Shown here piece after piece: positions 26,420 through 37,315 of a stretch of DNA of 64,000 nucleotides. Source of the stretch: Novosphingobium panipatense (GTDB lineage Bacteria > Pseudomonadota > Alphaproteobacteria > Sphingomonadales > Sphingomonadaceae); contig NZ_MSQB01000002.1 of assembly GCF_002149965.1 (NCBI RefSeq), forward strand, positions 182,728 through 246,727, written 5' to 3'. Within the stretch, counting starts at the first letter, position 1, and every line of letters starts with the position of its first letter. The notes under the pieces are model-generated. The model ran no database searches. It saw nothing but the letters and a program-made list of their open reading frames with translations, and had not been told where the DNA came from. The translations under genes were made by a program, and so were the position numbers.

Positions 26420-27208
26420 TCAGAGTTCGAACTCCGTGATCAGCGGAACGTGGTCGCTCGGCTGCTCCCAGCGGCGGGTTTCCTCGACGAAGCTGTGCGC
26501 ACGCGCCTGCTTCGCAAGGTCGGGCGAGGCCCACATATGGTCGAGGCGGCGGCCCTGGTCCTTCTGACGCCAGTAGCTGCGGTAGGACCACCAGGAATAA
26601 TTGCGCTCGGGCGCGGGAATGAATTCCCGGCCCAGATCGACCCAGCCGTGCGCGTCCTTGAAGCGCGTCAGCGTCTCCACCTCGATCGGCGTGTGGCTGA
26701 CCACCTTGAGCAGGGCCTTGTGGTTGTAGACGTCCGATTCGAGCGGGGCGATGTTGAAGTCGCCGACGATCAGCGTGGGCCGATCGACCTTGTCCGCCCA
26801 GCGCGTCATGCGTTCGAGGAAGTCGAGCTTCTGGCCGAACTTCAGGTTCACCTCACGGTCGGCAATGTCGCCGCCGGCGGGAATGTAGACGTTCTCCAGG
26901 ATCATCCCCTGGCCCGTACCTTGCAGTTCCACGCCGACATGGCGCGCCTCGCCGTTGTCCTGCCAGTCGTAGCGGCTGAACTCGGTAAAGGGCACGCGGC
27001 TGACCGTGGCGACGCCGTGATAGCCCTTCTGCCCATGGATCGCCCGGTGGGTGTAACCGAGTCGCTCGAACATCTCATGCGGAAAGAGATGCTCCGCGAC
27101 CTTGATCTCCTGAAGGCAGAGAACGTCGGGCGACTGCTCGGTCAGGAAACGCTCGACCTGATCGATGCGAAGGCGGACCGAATTGATGTTCCAGGTGGCA
27201 ATCTTCAT
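26420..27208 (-). CDS. xthA: Exodeoxyribonuclease III
   Basis: A 262-aa AP endonuclease / 3'-5' exonuclease for base-excision repair. MKIATWNINSVRLR at the N-terminus, LCLQEIKV (catalytic Glu), RPTLIVGDFNIAP (Asp/Asn) and RRLDHMWAS plus PSDHVPLI (catalytic His) are all present. ATG 27208. It precedes ribA on the same strand with a 20-bp gap, so the two may be co-transcribed. The region upstream is a 514-bp gene-free stretch with inverted repeats. Confidence 0.93.
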   Translation of the reverse strand: MKIATWNINSVRLRIDQVERFLTEQSPDVLCLQEIKVAEHLFPHEMFERLGYTHRAIHGQKGYHGVATVSRVPFTEFSRYDWQDNGEARHVGVELQGTGQGMILENVYIPAGGDIADREVNLKFGQKLDFLERMTRWADKVDRPTLIVGDFNIAPLESDVYNHKALLKVVSHTPIEVETLTRFKDAHGWVDLGREFIPAPERNYSWWSYRSYWRQKDQGRRLDHMWASPDLAKQARAHSFVEETRRWEQPSDHVPLITEFEL

Positions 27209-27267
27209 GCCGCAGGCAATAGGGATGCCCTCCACGAATTGCCAGAGCCACACCGCAAGAAAGCGCG

Positions 27268-27287
27268 GCCCCCGCCTTCGCGGGGGC
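27268..27287. repeat. GC-rich REP-like hairpin
   Basis: GCCCCCGC at 27268-27275 and GCGGGGGC at 27280-27287 flank a CTTC loop. This short sequence resembles REP-type palindromes commonly scattered through sphingomonad intergenic regions. No T-run follows. Confidence 0.45.
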
Positions 27288-27338
27288 GACGGCTGAATGT
27301 GGGAGCAACGCCTTCTCGACAGGTCCCATACGCAACGC

Positions 27339-27482
27339 TTGTGGGGTTGTGGATTGCCTCAGGCCGGAGCGAGAATGGTGCTGTTCGAGAACCGGCGCGC
27401 AGCGGCCTTTGTGGCCGTGAGCACCGGAAGCGCAGAACAGTGCCGTTCGCAGCCCGGCATGGGGCAATCCACAACCCCACAA
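27339..27482. repeat. 144-bp imperfect inverted repeat
   Basis: The outer 20 bp are a perfect inverted repeat (27339-27358 with 27463-27482, beginning TTGTGGGGTTGTGG). Pairing continues imperfectly inward for about 70 bp per arm to a CGGCC/GGCCG centre near 27406. It fills most of the 514-bp gene-free stretch between xthA and lolA. I see no flanking direct repeat and no convincing ORF inside; it may be a MITE-like or large REP-like element. Confidence 0.6.
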
Positions 27483-27487
27483 ACAAA

Positions 27488-27520
27488 AACCCTCGGTCCG
27501 GGGGCAGAGGACCGAGGGTT
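27488..27520 (-). terminator. Intrinsic terminator downstream of lolA
   Basis: AACCCTCGGTCC (27488-27499) pairs perfectly with GGACCGAGGGTT (27509-27520). Read on the minus strand the stem is followed by TTTTTGTTT, so it should stop transcription coming from lolA. Confidence 0.7.
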
Positions 27521-27722
27521 CATGTAAGCGTTCGTCACGCTAAATCAGAGGGCCGTTGTGGAGGCGTGGGCAACAGGGGGGAAACCCGCCTCGAGCCGCT
27601 CTGACCATTTCAATCTAGGCGCTGTTGGCTTGCTGGCAAGTGAACGGAATTCAGAAAAGTGTCGCATTCCGTCGCAACCAGCGGGCAACTCGCGACAGGG
27701 CGTTGCGCCCCATCGACGAGCG

Positions 27723-28379
27723 TTATCGGCGCGTACGCGGGCGCGGGTCGTTCCAGCGGAAGTCGTTGTCGGTCACCGGTACCCCGTAGCGCTGATTCGA
27801 AAGTGAGATCGTGGTGCGCTTGTTCTGCGAATCGAGCGCGACCCAGTAGCTCAGTTCGAGACCGCCCGGTGCCGAGGCCTTGCGGGTGAAGATCAGGGTG
27901 ATCACGCCGTATTCCGGGTGCGTGCGGTCGCGCACTTCGATGCTGACGACATTCGGGTTTCCGGTCTGACGAACGGAGCCATACTTTGCCACGTCGCGCT
28001 TGGGATCGAGCAGCGCGCCGAGCGGGCTGTTGCTGATCGGCCAGCGCTGTACCTGCTTCACCGAGTAGTCGATCATGGTCAGCGCCTTGCCGTCGCTGAC
28101 GATCAGCAGCTGGGCGCTCTTCTCGTACTGGAAGCGGATCTTGCCGGGACGCATGAGCGTCAACTGTCCGGTCAGGCTCTGGCCGTTGCGGTCCGTCTGG
28201 ACGAAGTCGGCCTTCATCGTCGAGATCGCGCGCAGCGCCTCGACGGCCTGATTCAGCTGTGCCGAATCACCCGCCTCGGCGGCAAGCGCCGTCGTCGACG
28301 GAACAAGTGCAGGAACGCAAAGCGCGGCCAAACCGGCCGCGCCTACGCAAGAGCGAAAGATCTTGAAGGTGCGGTTCAT
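27723..28379 (-). CDS. lolA: Outer-membrane lipoprotein carrier LolA-like protein
   Basis: A 218-aa periplasmic protein with a signal peptide (CVGAAGLAALCVPALVPSTTALAAEA). The mature part matches the LolA family: MKADFVQTDRNGQSLTGQLTLMRPGKIRFQY, QLLIVSDGKALTMIDY, and VSIEVRDRTHPEYGVITLIF near the end. It should carry lipoproteins from LolCDE across the periplasm. ATG 28379. It is the last gene before a terminator at 27488-27520; rpmG lies 63 bp upstream on the same strand. Confidence 0.87.
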   Translation of the reverse strand: MNRTFKIFRSCVGAAGLAALCVPALVPSTTALAAEAGDSAQLNQAVEALRAISTMKADFVQTDRNGQSLTGQLTLMRPGKIRFQYEKSAQLLIVSDGKALTMIDYSVKQVQRWPISNSPLGALLDPKRDVAKYGSVRQTGNPNVVSIEVRDRTHPEYGVITLIFTRKASAPGGLELSYWVALDSQNKRTTISLSNQRYGVPVTDNDFRWNDPRPRTRR

Positions 28380-28442
28380 GGTGCTCCCATTGGGTTTGCA
28401 GGCTTGAACCGCCCCTGAATCGCAAAGTTCCCGAAGGAAACC

Positions 28443-28610
28443 TTACTTGATCTTGGCTTCCTTGAACTCGACATGCTTGCGCACGACGGGATCGTACTTG
28501 CGGAAGGTCATCTTCTCGGTCGTGTTGCGCGGGTTCTTCTTCGTGACGTAGAAGAAGCCGGTGTCGGCGGTCGAGACAAGACGGATCTTGACGGTTGCGG
28601 GCTTCGCCAT
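28443..28610 (-). CDS. rpmG: 50S ribosomal protein L33
   Basis: A 55-aa ribosomal protein, ATG 28610 to TAA 28443-28445, too short for common ORF cut-offs. It reads [20 protein letters not shown], then [14 protein letters not shown] and [19 protein letters not shown], the L33 consensus. It lacks the Cys zinc-binding residues, so it is the zinc-independent (C-minus) form. Confidence 0.95.
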   Translation of the reverse strand: MAKPATVKIRLVSTADTGFFYVTKKNPRNTTEKMTFRKYDPVVRKHVEFKEAKIK

Positions 28611-28754
28611 GGCGGTTTCCTGTATCTCTCGTTTCAGCCGCCCTGGCCGGCCGGCGTTCCGTTGAAAAATTTCAGGGCGGCAATCGAACGCCGCCCCTCA
28701 AGGTTGCGGCCCTTGCGATAATGACAGCCCAAAGTCAAGCGTAAGGGGCGCGAT

Positions 28755-29573
28755 TCAGTCTATCCCGTAGGGCTCGATCGGCTCCAGAACGCCGAATTTC
28801 TCATTGTACGGCGCGTGATTGAGCTTGGGCATGCTGATCGTCTGCGGCTCCACCTTGGTATCCGGCAGACGGTCCAGCAGATCGCGAACGAGAGTGAGTC
28901 GGCCGATTCGCTGATCGTTGAAGTCCACCACCGTCCACGGCGCATGCTTCTTGTGCGTGGCCTTCAGCATGGCCTCCCGCGCCTTGGTGTATTCTTCGTA
29001 CTTCTCCCGCGCGGCGACGTCGATGGGCGAGAGTTTCCAGCGCTTCAGCGGGTCTTCCAGCCGTTCGTGAAGCCGTTCCTCCTGCCTGTCCTGGTCGCAG
29101 GAGAGCCAGTACTTGAACAGCAGGATGCCGTCATCGACGAGCATACGCTCGAACACGGGAACCTGTTCAAGGAAGCGCTTCACTTCCGAACCGGTGGCGA
29201 AGCCCATGACCTTTTCGACGCCCGCGCGGTTGTACCAGCTGCGGTCGAACAGCACGATCTCTCCGCGCGTCGGCAGGTGTTCGACATAGCGCTGGAAGTA
29301 CCACTGCCCCTGCTCGCGCTCGCTGGGCGCGGTCAGGGCGACGGTGCGGCACTGGCGGGGATTGAGCTGGCCGCCCACGGCCTTGATCGCCCCGCCCTTG
29401 CCTGCCGTGTCCCGGCCTTCGAACAGGACGACGATTCGCGCGCCGGTGGTGGAGGCCCAGCGGGCCATGCCCACCAGTTCCTCCAGCATCGGCTCCAGCA
29501 GCTTTTCGTAATCCTTGCGTCCCAGTTTCTGGCCCAGTTTCTGACCGAGCTTCTTGTTGTCATCCCCGGCCAT
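28755..29573 (-). CDS. ppk2: Polyphosphate kinase 2 family protein
   Basis: A 272-aa PPK2 enzyme that transfers phosphate between polyphosphate and nucleotides. The Walker A-like motif FEGRDTAGKGGAIK is at about residues 50-63, the lid/Walker B block LFDRSWYNRAGVEKVMG at about 109-125 and the segment FKYWLSCDQDRQEERLHER at about 152-170. Class I PPK2 is most likely from size and motif spacing; nucleotide preference cannot be read from sequence alone. uppP lies 15 bp upstream on the same strand, so they are probably one unit. Confidence 0.9.
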   Translation of the reverse strand: MAGDDNKKLGQKLGQKLGRKDYEKLLEPMLEELVGMARWASTTGARIVVLFEGRDTAGKGGAIKAVGGQLNPRQCRTVALTAPSEREQGQWYFQRYVEHLPTRGEIVLFDRSWYNRAGVEKVMGFATGSEVKRFLEQVPVFERMLVDDGILLFKYWLSCDQDRQEERLHERLEDPLKRWKLSPIDVAAREKYEEYTKAREAMLKATHKKHAPWTVVDFNDQRIGRLTLVRDLLDRLPDTKVEPQTISMPKLNHAPYNEKFGVLEPIEPYGID

Positions 29574-29588
29574 GGCTCAAACCCCTGA

Positions 29589-30401
29589 TCAGACCCGCGA
29601 AAGCAGGAAAAGTGCAAGTGCGCCGGCAACGATACGATACCAGGCGAAAGGTGCAAAGCCCGAGCGGCTGACGAAGGCCATGAAGGCCTTGATGACGACC
29701 AGCGCCACCACGAAGGACACGACGAAGCCGATGCCGATCTCGCCCCAGCCCACCGGGCCGGCGCCTGCCATCAGTTCCTCGTGATGCTTGAGCAGTTCCA
29801 GGGTTGTCGCGCCGATCATCGTGGGTACGGCCAGGAAGAAGCTGAATTCGGCCGCCGTGCGGCGTTCGATGCCCATCGACAGCGCGCCCATGATCGTCGC
29901 GCCCGAACGGCTGACGCCTGGGACCATCGCCAGGCACTGTGCAAGACCGACGCCGATGCACTTGCCGGCGGGCAGCTCGGAAACGCCGGTCAGCGGGCCG
30001 GGCTTGGCCACTTTCTCGATCCCGAGGATGGCGATGCCGCCGATGATCAGCGCCCAGGCGACCACGGCAGGTTCGCCCAGCAGGCCCTCGATATAGTTGT
30101 TGAGCAGCAGGCCCAGCACGGCCGAGGGGATGAATGCCAGCAGCACGTTGCGCACGAATCGGATCGAGGCGGGATGGAGCTTCAGCAGCCCCATGCCCAC
30201 AACCCAGAACGTGCGCCAGAACTGGACGATGACCGCCAGGATCGCGCCCAGCTGGATGACGATGTTGAACGTCGCCCATTGCGAGGCGTCGTAGCCGAAG
30301 AGGCGGGTGGCAAGAATGAGGTGGCCGGTCGAGGAGACGGGCAGGAACTCGGTGAGGCCCTCGACAATGCCGAGGAGGATCGCGGTAAGGGTCAAGCTCA
30401 T
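29589..30401 (-). CDS. uppP: Undecaprenyl-diphosphatase
   Basis: A 270-aa BacA-type membrane phosphatase that recycles the lipid carrier for peptidoglycan and other envelope polymers. Conserved motifs are EGLTEFLPVSSTGHLILA at about residues 14-31 and VPGVSRSGATIMGAL near 168-182, with about eight TM helices. ATG 30401. ppk2 follows 15 bp downstream. Confidence 0.94.
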   Translation of the reverse strand: MSLTLTAILLGIVEGLTEFLPVSSTGHLILATRLFGYDASQWATFNIVIQLGAILAVIVQFWRTFWVVGMGLLKLHPASIRFVRNVLLAFIPSAVLGLLLNNYIEGLLGEPAVVAWALIIGGIAILGIEKVAKPGPLTGVSELPAGKCIGVGLAQCLAMVPGVSRSGATIMGALSMGIERRTAAEFSFFLAVPTMIGATTLELLKHHEELMAGAGPVGWGEIGIGFVVSFVVALVVIKAFMAFVSRSGFAPFAWYRIVAGALALFLLSRV

Positions 30402-30537
30402 GGGCCGCAGGTCATGCCGGACGCACCGGCCAAGTCAACCCGCCGAGGGGGTCGCTAGTACCTATAGTCGTTCAGAAAATACGGTTGGGCGCGTTTTGCT
30501 GCAAATGACGCGCGCTGCGAAGTTCTCCGAAAGAAAT

Positions 30538-30568
30538 CAGGGCCCGGTCGCTGTCCGACCGAGCCCTG
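30538..30568. terminator. Bidirectional hairpin terminator
   Basis: CAGGGC plus CGGTCG (30538-30550) pair with CGACCG plus GCCCTG (30556-30568), with one internal mismatch and a 5-nt loop. TTTTC follows on the plus strand and ATTTCTTTC on the minus strand. It should terminate the M13 peptidase transcript, which ends at 30585. Confidence 0.65.
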
Positions 30569-30584
30569 TTTTCTTACCGTTTCC

Positions 30585-32744
30585 TTACCAGATGCGCACG
30601 CGCTCGGCGGGCGGGAGGTAAAGGGCGTCGCCGGGCTTCACGTCGAAGGCCTTGTACCATTCGTCGAAGTTACGGACGATGCCGTTGATGCGGTAGTGCG
30701 CGGGCGAGTGCGGATCGGTGATGAGCTGCTGGCGCACCGATTCCTCGCGGTACTTGCTGCGCCATACTTGCGCCCAGGCCATGAAGAAGCGCTGGTCGCC
30801 GGTCAGGCCGTCGATCACCGGGGCTTCCTTGCCGTTCAGCGAGAGCTTGTAGGCGCGGTAGGCGAGGCTGAGGCCGCCGAGATCGCCGATGTTCTCGCCC
30901 ATGGTCAGCTTGCCGTTCACGCAGGTCTTGCCGTCGTCGAACGGGCAGAAGCTGTTGTACTGGGCTTCCAGCCGGTCCTGCAGCTTCTGGAAGTTGGCCT
31001 TGTCGGCCGCGCTCCACCAGTCGCGGAGGTTGCCGGTGCCGTCGGACTTGGCGCCCTGGTCGTCGAAGCCGTGGCCCATTTCGTGGCCGATCACGGCGCC
31101 GATGCCGCCGTAGTTGACCGCCGGGTCGGCCGAGACGTTGAAGAACGGCGGCTGGAGAATGGCGGCCGGGAACACGATCTCGTTGAAGGGCGGGTTGTAG
31201 TAGGCGTTGACCGTCTCGGGCAGCATGAACCATTCGGTCTTGTCGACCGGCTGGCCGATACGCTTCATCTGGTCGTCGTTCTCCCACGAACCGGCAGCAA
31301 TGGCGTTGCCGAGCGGATCGGTGGCCGAGAAGGTCAGGCCTTCATAGGCCTTGTACTTCGCCGGAGCGCCGATCTTGGGATTGAAAGCATCGAGCTTGGC
31401 CTGTGCTTCCTTGCGGGTTTCCGGGCCCATCCAGGCCAGGTCCTTGAGGTTGACCGCCATGGCCTTGCGCAAGTTCGAGACCAGATCGGTCATCGCCGCC
31501 TTGGCTTCGGGCGGATAGTACTTCTCGGCGTAGATCTTGCCGACCAGCTCGCCGGCCATGCCCTCGACCGCTGCCACGCCGCGCTTCCAGCGGGCGCGCT
31601 GCTGGGGCTGGCCGCTCATGACCTTGCCGTAGAAGGCGAAAGTGGCATCGTCGATCTCGGTGGGCAGGACCGCGGCGTTGCTGCGCATGAAGTGCGCGGC
31701 CAGCCAGGCCTGCCAGGTGGCGACAGGCACGTCCGAAACCAGCTTGGCCACGGCGGGAACGCCGCCGCCGAACAGGGTCTGGGCCTTGGCGGGATCGATG
31801 CGGGCGGCCTTGAGCTCTTCGGCCGTCGGCGGCATTTCACCGACGAGGACGTAGCCCGCCTTGCCGGCGCCGATCGAATCCATGAACGTGCGCATCAGGC
31901 CGGGGGCGCCGAGCGCTTCGAATTCGGCCAGGGTCAGCTTGTTGTAGGTGAGATCGGGGTCGCGGCTGGCGGCGCGGTCCCAGTCGGCCTGCGCGATCAT
32001 CGTTTCCAGCGCGACCACCGACTTGGCCGCCGTGGCGGCGTCCGCGTAGCCGGCCTTGCCGAGCACGAAGGTCAGATAGTCGGTGTACTTGGCGCGGATG
32101 TCCTGCGAGCGCTGGTCGTTCTTCAGGTAGTAATCGCGGTCGGGCAGGCCGAGGCCGCCGATGCCCACCTGGAAGGCGTTGATGTCGCTCTGCTTCTCGT
32201 CCGGGCCGACATAGGCGCCGAGCGGCGAGGCGAAACCGGGCGCCGCGAAGATCTTCATGAGATCAGCCGGGGTCTTGGCCGCGAAGATCCGCGCGAGATA
32301 GGGCTGTGCCGGGGCGAGGCCTGCCTTGTTGATGGCGTCCACGTCCATGAAGGCCGCATAGGCCGCCTCGACGCGGGCGGCATCGGTGCCTGCGGCGGGC
32401 TTGGAGGCGATCAGATCGTCCATGATGGCATGGACGCGCTGTTCGGAAAGATCGCGCAGCGCGGTGAAGGAACCCCAGTTGGTGCGGTCGGCCGGGAGCA
32501 CGACGGCGGCTTCCCACTTGCCGTTCACGAACTTGTCGAAGTCCGCGCCCGCCTTGGCGGTGGGATCCTGCCACTGGGTCTGGATGCCGGACTTGCCCCA
32601 GTCCATCTTCGCCGGATCGATCTGCATCGGGTCCGAGGCCGCAGGCGTGGCAGCAGGCGTATCGGCCAGTGCCGGAACGGCGGAGAAGCTGAGTGCGGTA
32701 GCGAGCGCTGTCGAAGCGAGCACCCGGCCGAGAATGCGGGTCAT
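30585..32744 (-). CDS. Secreted M13 (neprilysin-type) zinc metallopeptidase
   Basis: A 719-aa protein from ATG 32744 with a signal peptide (VLASTALATALSFSAVPALA). The zinc motif HEMGH (in AVIGHEMGHGFDDQG) is followed by the third ligand Glu in MGENIGDLGGL, and the typical substrate-binding NAYYNPPFNEIVFPA precedes it. The C-terminal FDVKPGDALYLPPAERVRIW is the standard M13 ending. It should act in the periplasm or outside. A 19-bp tandem duplication sits in its leader (32758-32795). Confidence 0.92.
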   Translation of the reverse strand: MTRILGRVLASTALATALSFSAVPALADTPAATPAASDPMQIDPAKMDWGKSGIQTQWQDPTAKAGADFDKFVNGKWEAAVVLPADRTNWGSFTALRDLSEQRVHAIMDDLIASKPAAGTDAARVEAAYAAFMDVDAINKAGLAPAQPYLARIFAAKTPADLMKIFAAPGFASPLGAYVGPDEKQSDINAFQVGIGGLGLPDRDYYLKNDQRSQDIRAKYTDYLTFVLGKAGYADAATAAKSVVALETMIAQADWDRAASRDPDLTYNKLTLAEFEALGAPGLMRTFMDSIGAGKAGYVLVGEMPPTAEELKAARIDPAKAQTLFGGGVPAVAKLVSDVPVATWQAWLAAHFMRSNAAVLPTEIDDATFAFYGKVMSGQPQQRARWKRGVAAVEGMAGELVGKIYAEKYYPPEAKAAMTDLVSNLRKAMAVNLKDLAWMGPETRKEAQAKLDAFNPKIGAPAKYKAYEGLTFSATDPLGNAIAAGSWENDDQMKRIGQPVDKTEWFMLPETVNAYYNPPFNEIVFPAAILQPPFFNVSADPAVNYGGIGAVIGHEMGHGFDDQGAKSDGTGNLRDWWSAADKANFQKLQDRLEAQYNSFCPFDDGKTCVNGKLTMGENIGDLGGLSLAYRAYKLSLNGKEAPVIDGLTGDQRFFMAWAQVWRSKYREESVRQQLITDPHSPAHYRINGIVRNFDEWYKAFDVKPGDALYLPPAERVRIW

Positions 32745-32757
32745 GGTCCCACCCTTT

Positions 32758-32795
32758 CTAATTGCATGACACGAACCTAATTGCATGACACGAAC
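32758..32795. repeat. 19-bp perfect tandem duplication in the peptidase leader
   Basis: CTAATTGCATGACACGAAC occurs twice head to tail (32758-32776 and 32777-32795), 14 bp upstream of the start codon of the M13 peptidase gene. It may be a recent slippage duplication or a repeated regulatory site. Confidence 0.75.
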
Positions 32796-32891
32796 GGTCT
32801 GGCGACGGACCGGAACGGCCCGTCGATGGCAGCGCAACATAATTGCCATATTCGGCAACACCAGCCCTGAAATGTCGTTCGTCGGGTCCGG

Positions 32892-34829
<1,938 letters not shown>

Positions 34830-35059
34830 CCCGCTCCTGTCGCAGGCGCTCTTATCCTGTCCCCCCGCCCAGGAAAAGACATATGAAAAGCGCCTTTACG
34901 ATCAGAGTGATCGCTTCGCCTGCCCCGTTCCGGCACCCTTCTATCGGACTTGCCGCATTGCGCCGGCAACGATTCGGTCCCAAATGGGCTGTATAAATTC
35001 AGGCTGACTTACAACCAGTGCAGGACGGCGGGGTCGCATTGCCGTTCGGGAGACGCATC

Positions 35060-36304
35060 TTGCTTTACAATGCCTATGAATTGCAGCGCACCATGCTGAG
35101 CGGCGCCGCCGCCTGGGCCTCGGTAGGCGCGGAACTTCTTACCAATCCTGCCCTGCCAATGGGTTACTTCGGCTTCGGGCCGGTCATGGCTTCGGCCCTG
35201 GACGTCTTCGCCCATGCCGCCGCGCCGCGCGGAAAGCCCGCCTTCGACATCGACAGCGTGACCCTGGAGGGCAAGACCTATCCGGTGACCGAATCGATCG
35301 TGCTGCGCCGCCCCTTCGGCGATCTGCTGCGATTCGACCATCCCGGCCTGCCCAAGGATGCGCCCAAGCTGCTGATCGTCGCGCCGATGAGCGGCCACTT
35401 CGCCACGCTCCTGCGCGGGACCGTCGCCCGCATGGTGGAAAGTTGCGAGGTCTACATTACCGACTGGGCGGACGCCAAGCTGGTGCCGGCCGAGGCGGGC
35501 CGCTTCGATCTGGACGATTATATCGACTATGTGATCGGCTTCCTGGAACACATCGGCCCCGGCGCACACATGCTGGCGGTGTGCCAGCCCTCGGTGCCGG
35601 CCTTTGCCGCCGCCGCGATCCTGGGCAAGCAGAAGCATCCCTGCCGCCCGGCCACGCTCACCATGATGGGCGGCCCGGTCGACACGCGAGAGGCGCCCAC
35701 CAGCGTCAACGACGTGGCCATGCAGCAGCCGCTCTCCTGGTTCGAGAACAACGTCATCGCCACGGTGCCGCTGAGCTACCCCGGCGCCGGGCGCAAGGTC
35801 TATCCCGGCTTCCTGCAGCTTGCGGGATTCATGGCGATGAACCTCGGCAACCACATGATGAGCCACTACGGCATGTTCAAGCACCTCGTCGAAGGCGACG
35901 GAGAGGGCGCGGGGGCCACCAAGGCCTTCTACGACGAGTACCGCTCGGTCTGCGACATGACGGCGGACTACTATCTCCAGACCATCGAGCACGTCTTCCA
36001 GAAGCACTCGCTGCCCAAGGGCGAATTCGTCCATCGCGGCGAGCGCATCGATCCGGCGGCGATCCGCGATACCGCGCTGCTGGCCGTGGAGGGCGAGCGT
36101 GACGATATCTCCGGGATCGGCCAGACCAAGGCCGCGCTCAAGCTGGCCACCCGCCTGCCCGACAGCAGCAAGAAGTATCTGCTCGCGGAAAACGTGGGGC
36201 ATTACGGTATCTTCAACGGCAGCAAGTGGCGCACCCGCATCGCGCCGGTGCTGGAGGACTGGATCCGCCAGCACGCCCGCAAACCCGCGGAAGTTTCTAC
36301 CTGA
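35060..36304 (+). CDS. phaZ: Intracellular polyhydroxyalkanoate depolymerase
   Basis: Mobilises stored PHA from granules in the cytoplasm. The 414-aa protein (TTG 35060) starts LLYNAYELQRT as homologues do, with a strong SD GGGAG 8 bp upstream; the frame is open back to GTG 35018 but without family similarity. The nucleophile is the Cys in AVCQPSVPA (near residue 180), as in intracellular PhaZ enzymes. The C-terminal AENVGHYGIFNGSKWR supplies the catalytic His and IVAPMSGHFATLLRGTV is another conserved block. phaC and a phasin lie 18 kb away. A hairpin follows at 36325-36350. Confidence 0.9.
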   Translation: MLYNAYELQRTMLSGAAAWASVGAELLTNPALPMGYFGFGPVMASALDVFAHAAAPRGKPAFDIDSVTLEGKTYPVTESIVLRRPFGDLLRFDHPGLPKDAPKLLIVAPMSGHFATLLRGTVARMVESCEVYITDWADAKLVPAEAGRFDLDDYIDYVIGFLEHIGPGAHMLAVCQPSVPAFAAAAILGKQKHPCRPATLTMMGGPVDTREAPTSVNDVAMQQPLSWFENNVIATVPLSYPGAGRKVYPGFLQLAGFMAMNLGNHMMSHYGMFKHLVEGDGEGAGATKAFYDEYRSVCDMTADYYLQTIEHVFQKHSLPKGEFVHRGERIDPAAIRDTALLAVEGERDDISGIGQTKAALKLATRLPDSSKKYLLAENVGHYGIFNGSKWRTRIAPVLEDWIRQHARKPAEVST

Positions 36305-36324
36305 CCGCCTAAGGAAGACTTGCA

Positions 36325-36350
36325 GGACGGAGAGCCGTGCCTCTCCGTCC
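36325..36350 (+). terminator. Hairpin terminator after phaZ
   Basis: GGACGGAGAG (36325-36334) pairs perfectly with CTCTCCGTCC (36341-36350) around a 6-nt loop. No T-run follows, so termination efficiency is uncertain. Confidence 0.55.
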
Positions 36351-36484
36351 CGCCAAGCGCCCGACTCGCGTTGGGCGCTCTGCCATCGGCCAGCCGGTTA
36401 ACCTTTGCGGCGACCTGCTGCGAAGGCGGGAACCGACCGGCAATGGCACTGGAAAGTTCCCCGCGTTTAGGTTAACTTACCGGT

Positions 36485-37225
36485 ATGGAACAGACGTTGG
36501 GTCGGCGTGCTGTCCTCATGGGCGGACTGGCGGCGGGCGCAAGCCTCGCATTGCCTGCGCGCGTGCTGGCAGCGGATAATCTGGTGGGAACGGGCACGGG
36601 ACAGATCGGTCCTGCGGGGTCGGGGCAGCTTGGCTCAAGTGGGGCTGGCCTTGGCGGGGCTGGCCTGAGCGGAACGCCCGGCTATGCGGTGCCCAGTGCC
36701 CTCACCCCTTACCAGCGCCGCATCCTCGGCGTGGCGCAGCAGCAAGTGCAGCGGCTGGGTTCGCAGATCTGGCGCACCGACCTCGTCGGCATTGCCGACT
36801 TCGCGCAGCCTTCGTGGAAGCCGCGCCTTCACTTCGCCAATATCGAGGCCGGCACCGTGCGCTCGTTCCTGCTGGCCCACGGCCGCGGCTCGGACCCGAT
36901 GCACAGCGGCTGGCTGCAAAGCTTTTCCAACCTGCCCGGCTCGGAAGCCACCTCGCGCGGGGCCTTCCTTACGTGCGAGTGGTATTCCGGCAAGTACGGC
37001 ACCTCGATCCGCCTCAAGGGCCTGGACAACGACAATTCCATGGCACTCGAACGGGCGATCGTCATGCATCCGGCCTGGTACGTCGATGCTGCGATGATCG
37101 AGAAATGGGGCAAGCTCGGCCGCAGCGAAGGCTGCTTCGCCATGAGCAATACCGATTTCAACGAAGCGCTCTGGCACCTGTCGGGCGGACGCCTGCTCTT
37201 CGCGGACCGCATCGGGGAATATTGA
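36485..37225 (+). CDS. Murein L,D-transpeptidase catalytic-domain (YkuD_2) protein
   Basis: A 246-aa exported protein. The N-terminus has a twin-Arg-like signal (GRRAVLMGGLAAGASLALPARVLA), followed by a Gly/Ser-rich stretch at about 33-66. The catalytic block is KLGRSEGCFAMSN near residue 215, with the nucleophile Cys, and a His in AIVMHPAWYVD near 190 upstream; this is the YkuD_2 pattern. It may crosslink or hydrolyse peptidoglycan, or be a relative with another role. The upstream gap has two GTTAAC sites (36397, 36471). Confidence 0.8.
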   Translation: MEQTLGRRAVLMGGLAAGASLALPARVLAADNLVGTGTGQIGPAGSGQLGSSGAGLGGAGLSGTPGYAVPSALTPYQRRILGVAQQQVQRLGSQIWRTDLVGIADFAQPSWKPRLHFANIEAGTVRSFLLAHGRGSDPMHSGWLQSFSNLPGSEATSRGAFLTCEWYSGKYGTSIRLKGLDNDNSMALERAIVMHPAWYVDAAMIEKWGKLGRSEGCFAMSNTDFNEALWHLSGGRLLFADRIGEY

Positions 37226-37284
37226 ATCCCGTTCATCACGGCATGCCGGATTCAGCCGTACCGAAGTCTTCGCCACCGCGTTAG

Positions 37285-37304
37285 ACACCCTTGAATGAGG
37301 GTGT
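37285..37304. promoter_or_regulatory. TetR-type operator candidate
   Basis: ACACCCT-TGAATG-AGGGTGT is a perfect 7+7 bp inverted repeat, centred 22 bp upstream of ATG 37316 of the TetR-family gene. Its position suggests autorepression of the tetR-xdhC-mocA operon. Confidence 0.55.
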
Positions 37305-37315
37305 TACCAACGGTC

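Noticed and set aside
27303..27527. Open frames inside the xthA-lolA gap
   Set aside because: They run through the inverted repeat, have no Shine-Dalgarno and no recognisable protein features.
36397..36476. Two GTTAAC sites upstream of the YkuD_2 gene as CtrA boxes
   Set aside because: Spacing and flanks do not match a full TTAA-N7-TTAA site; the evidence is too weak for a feature call.
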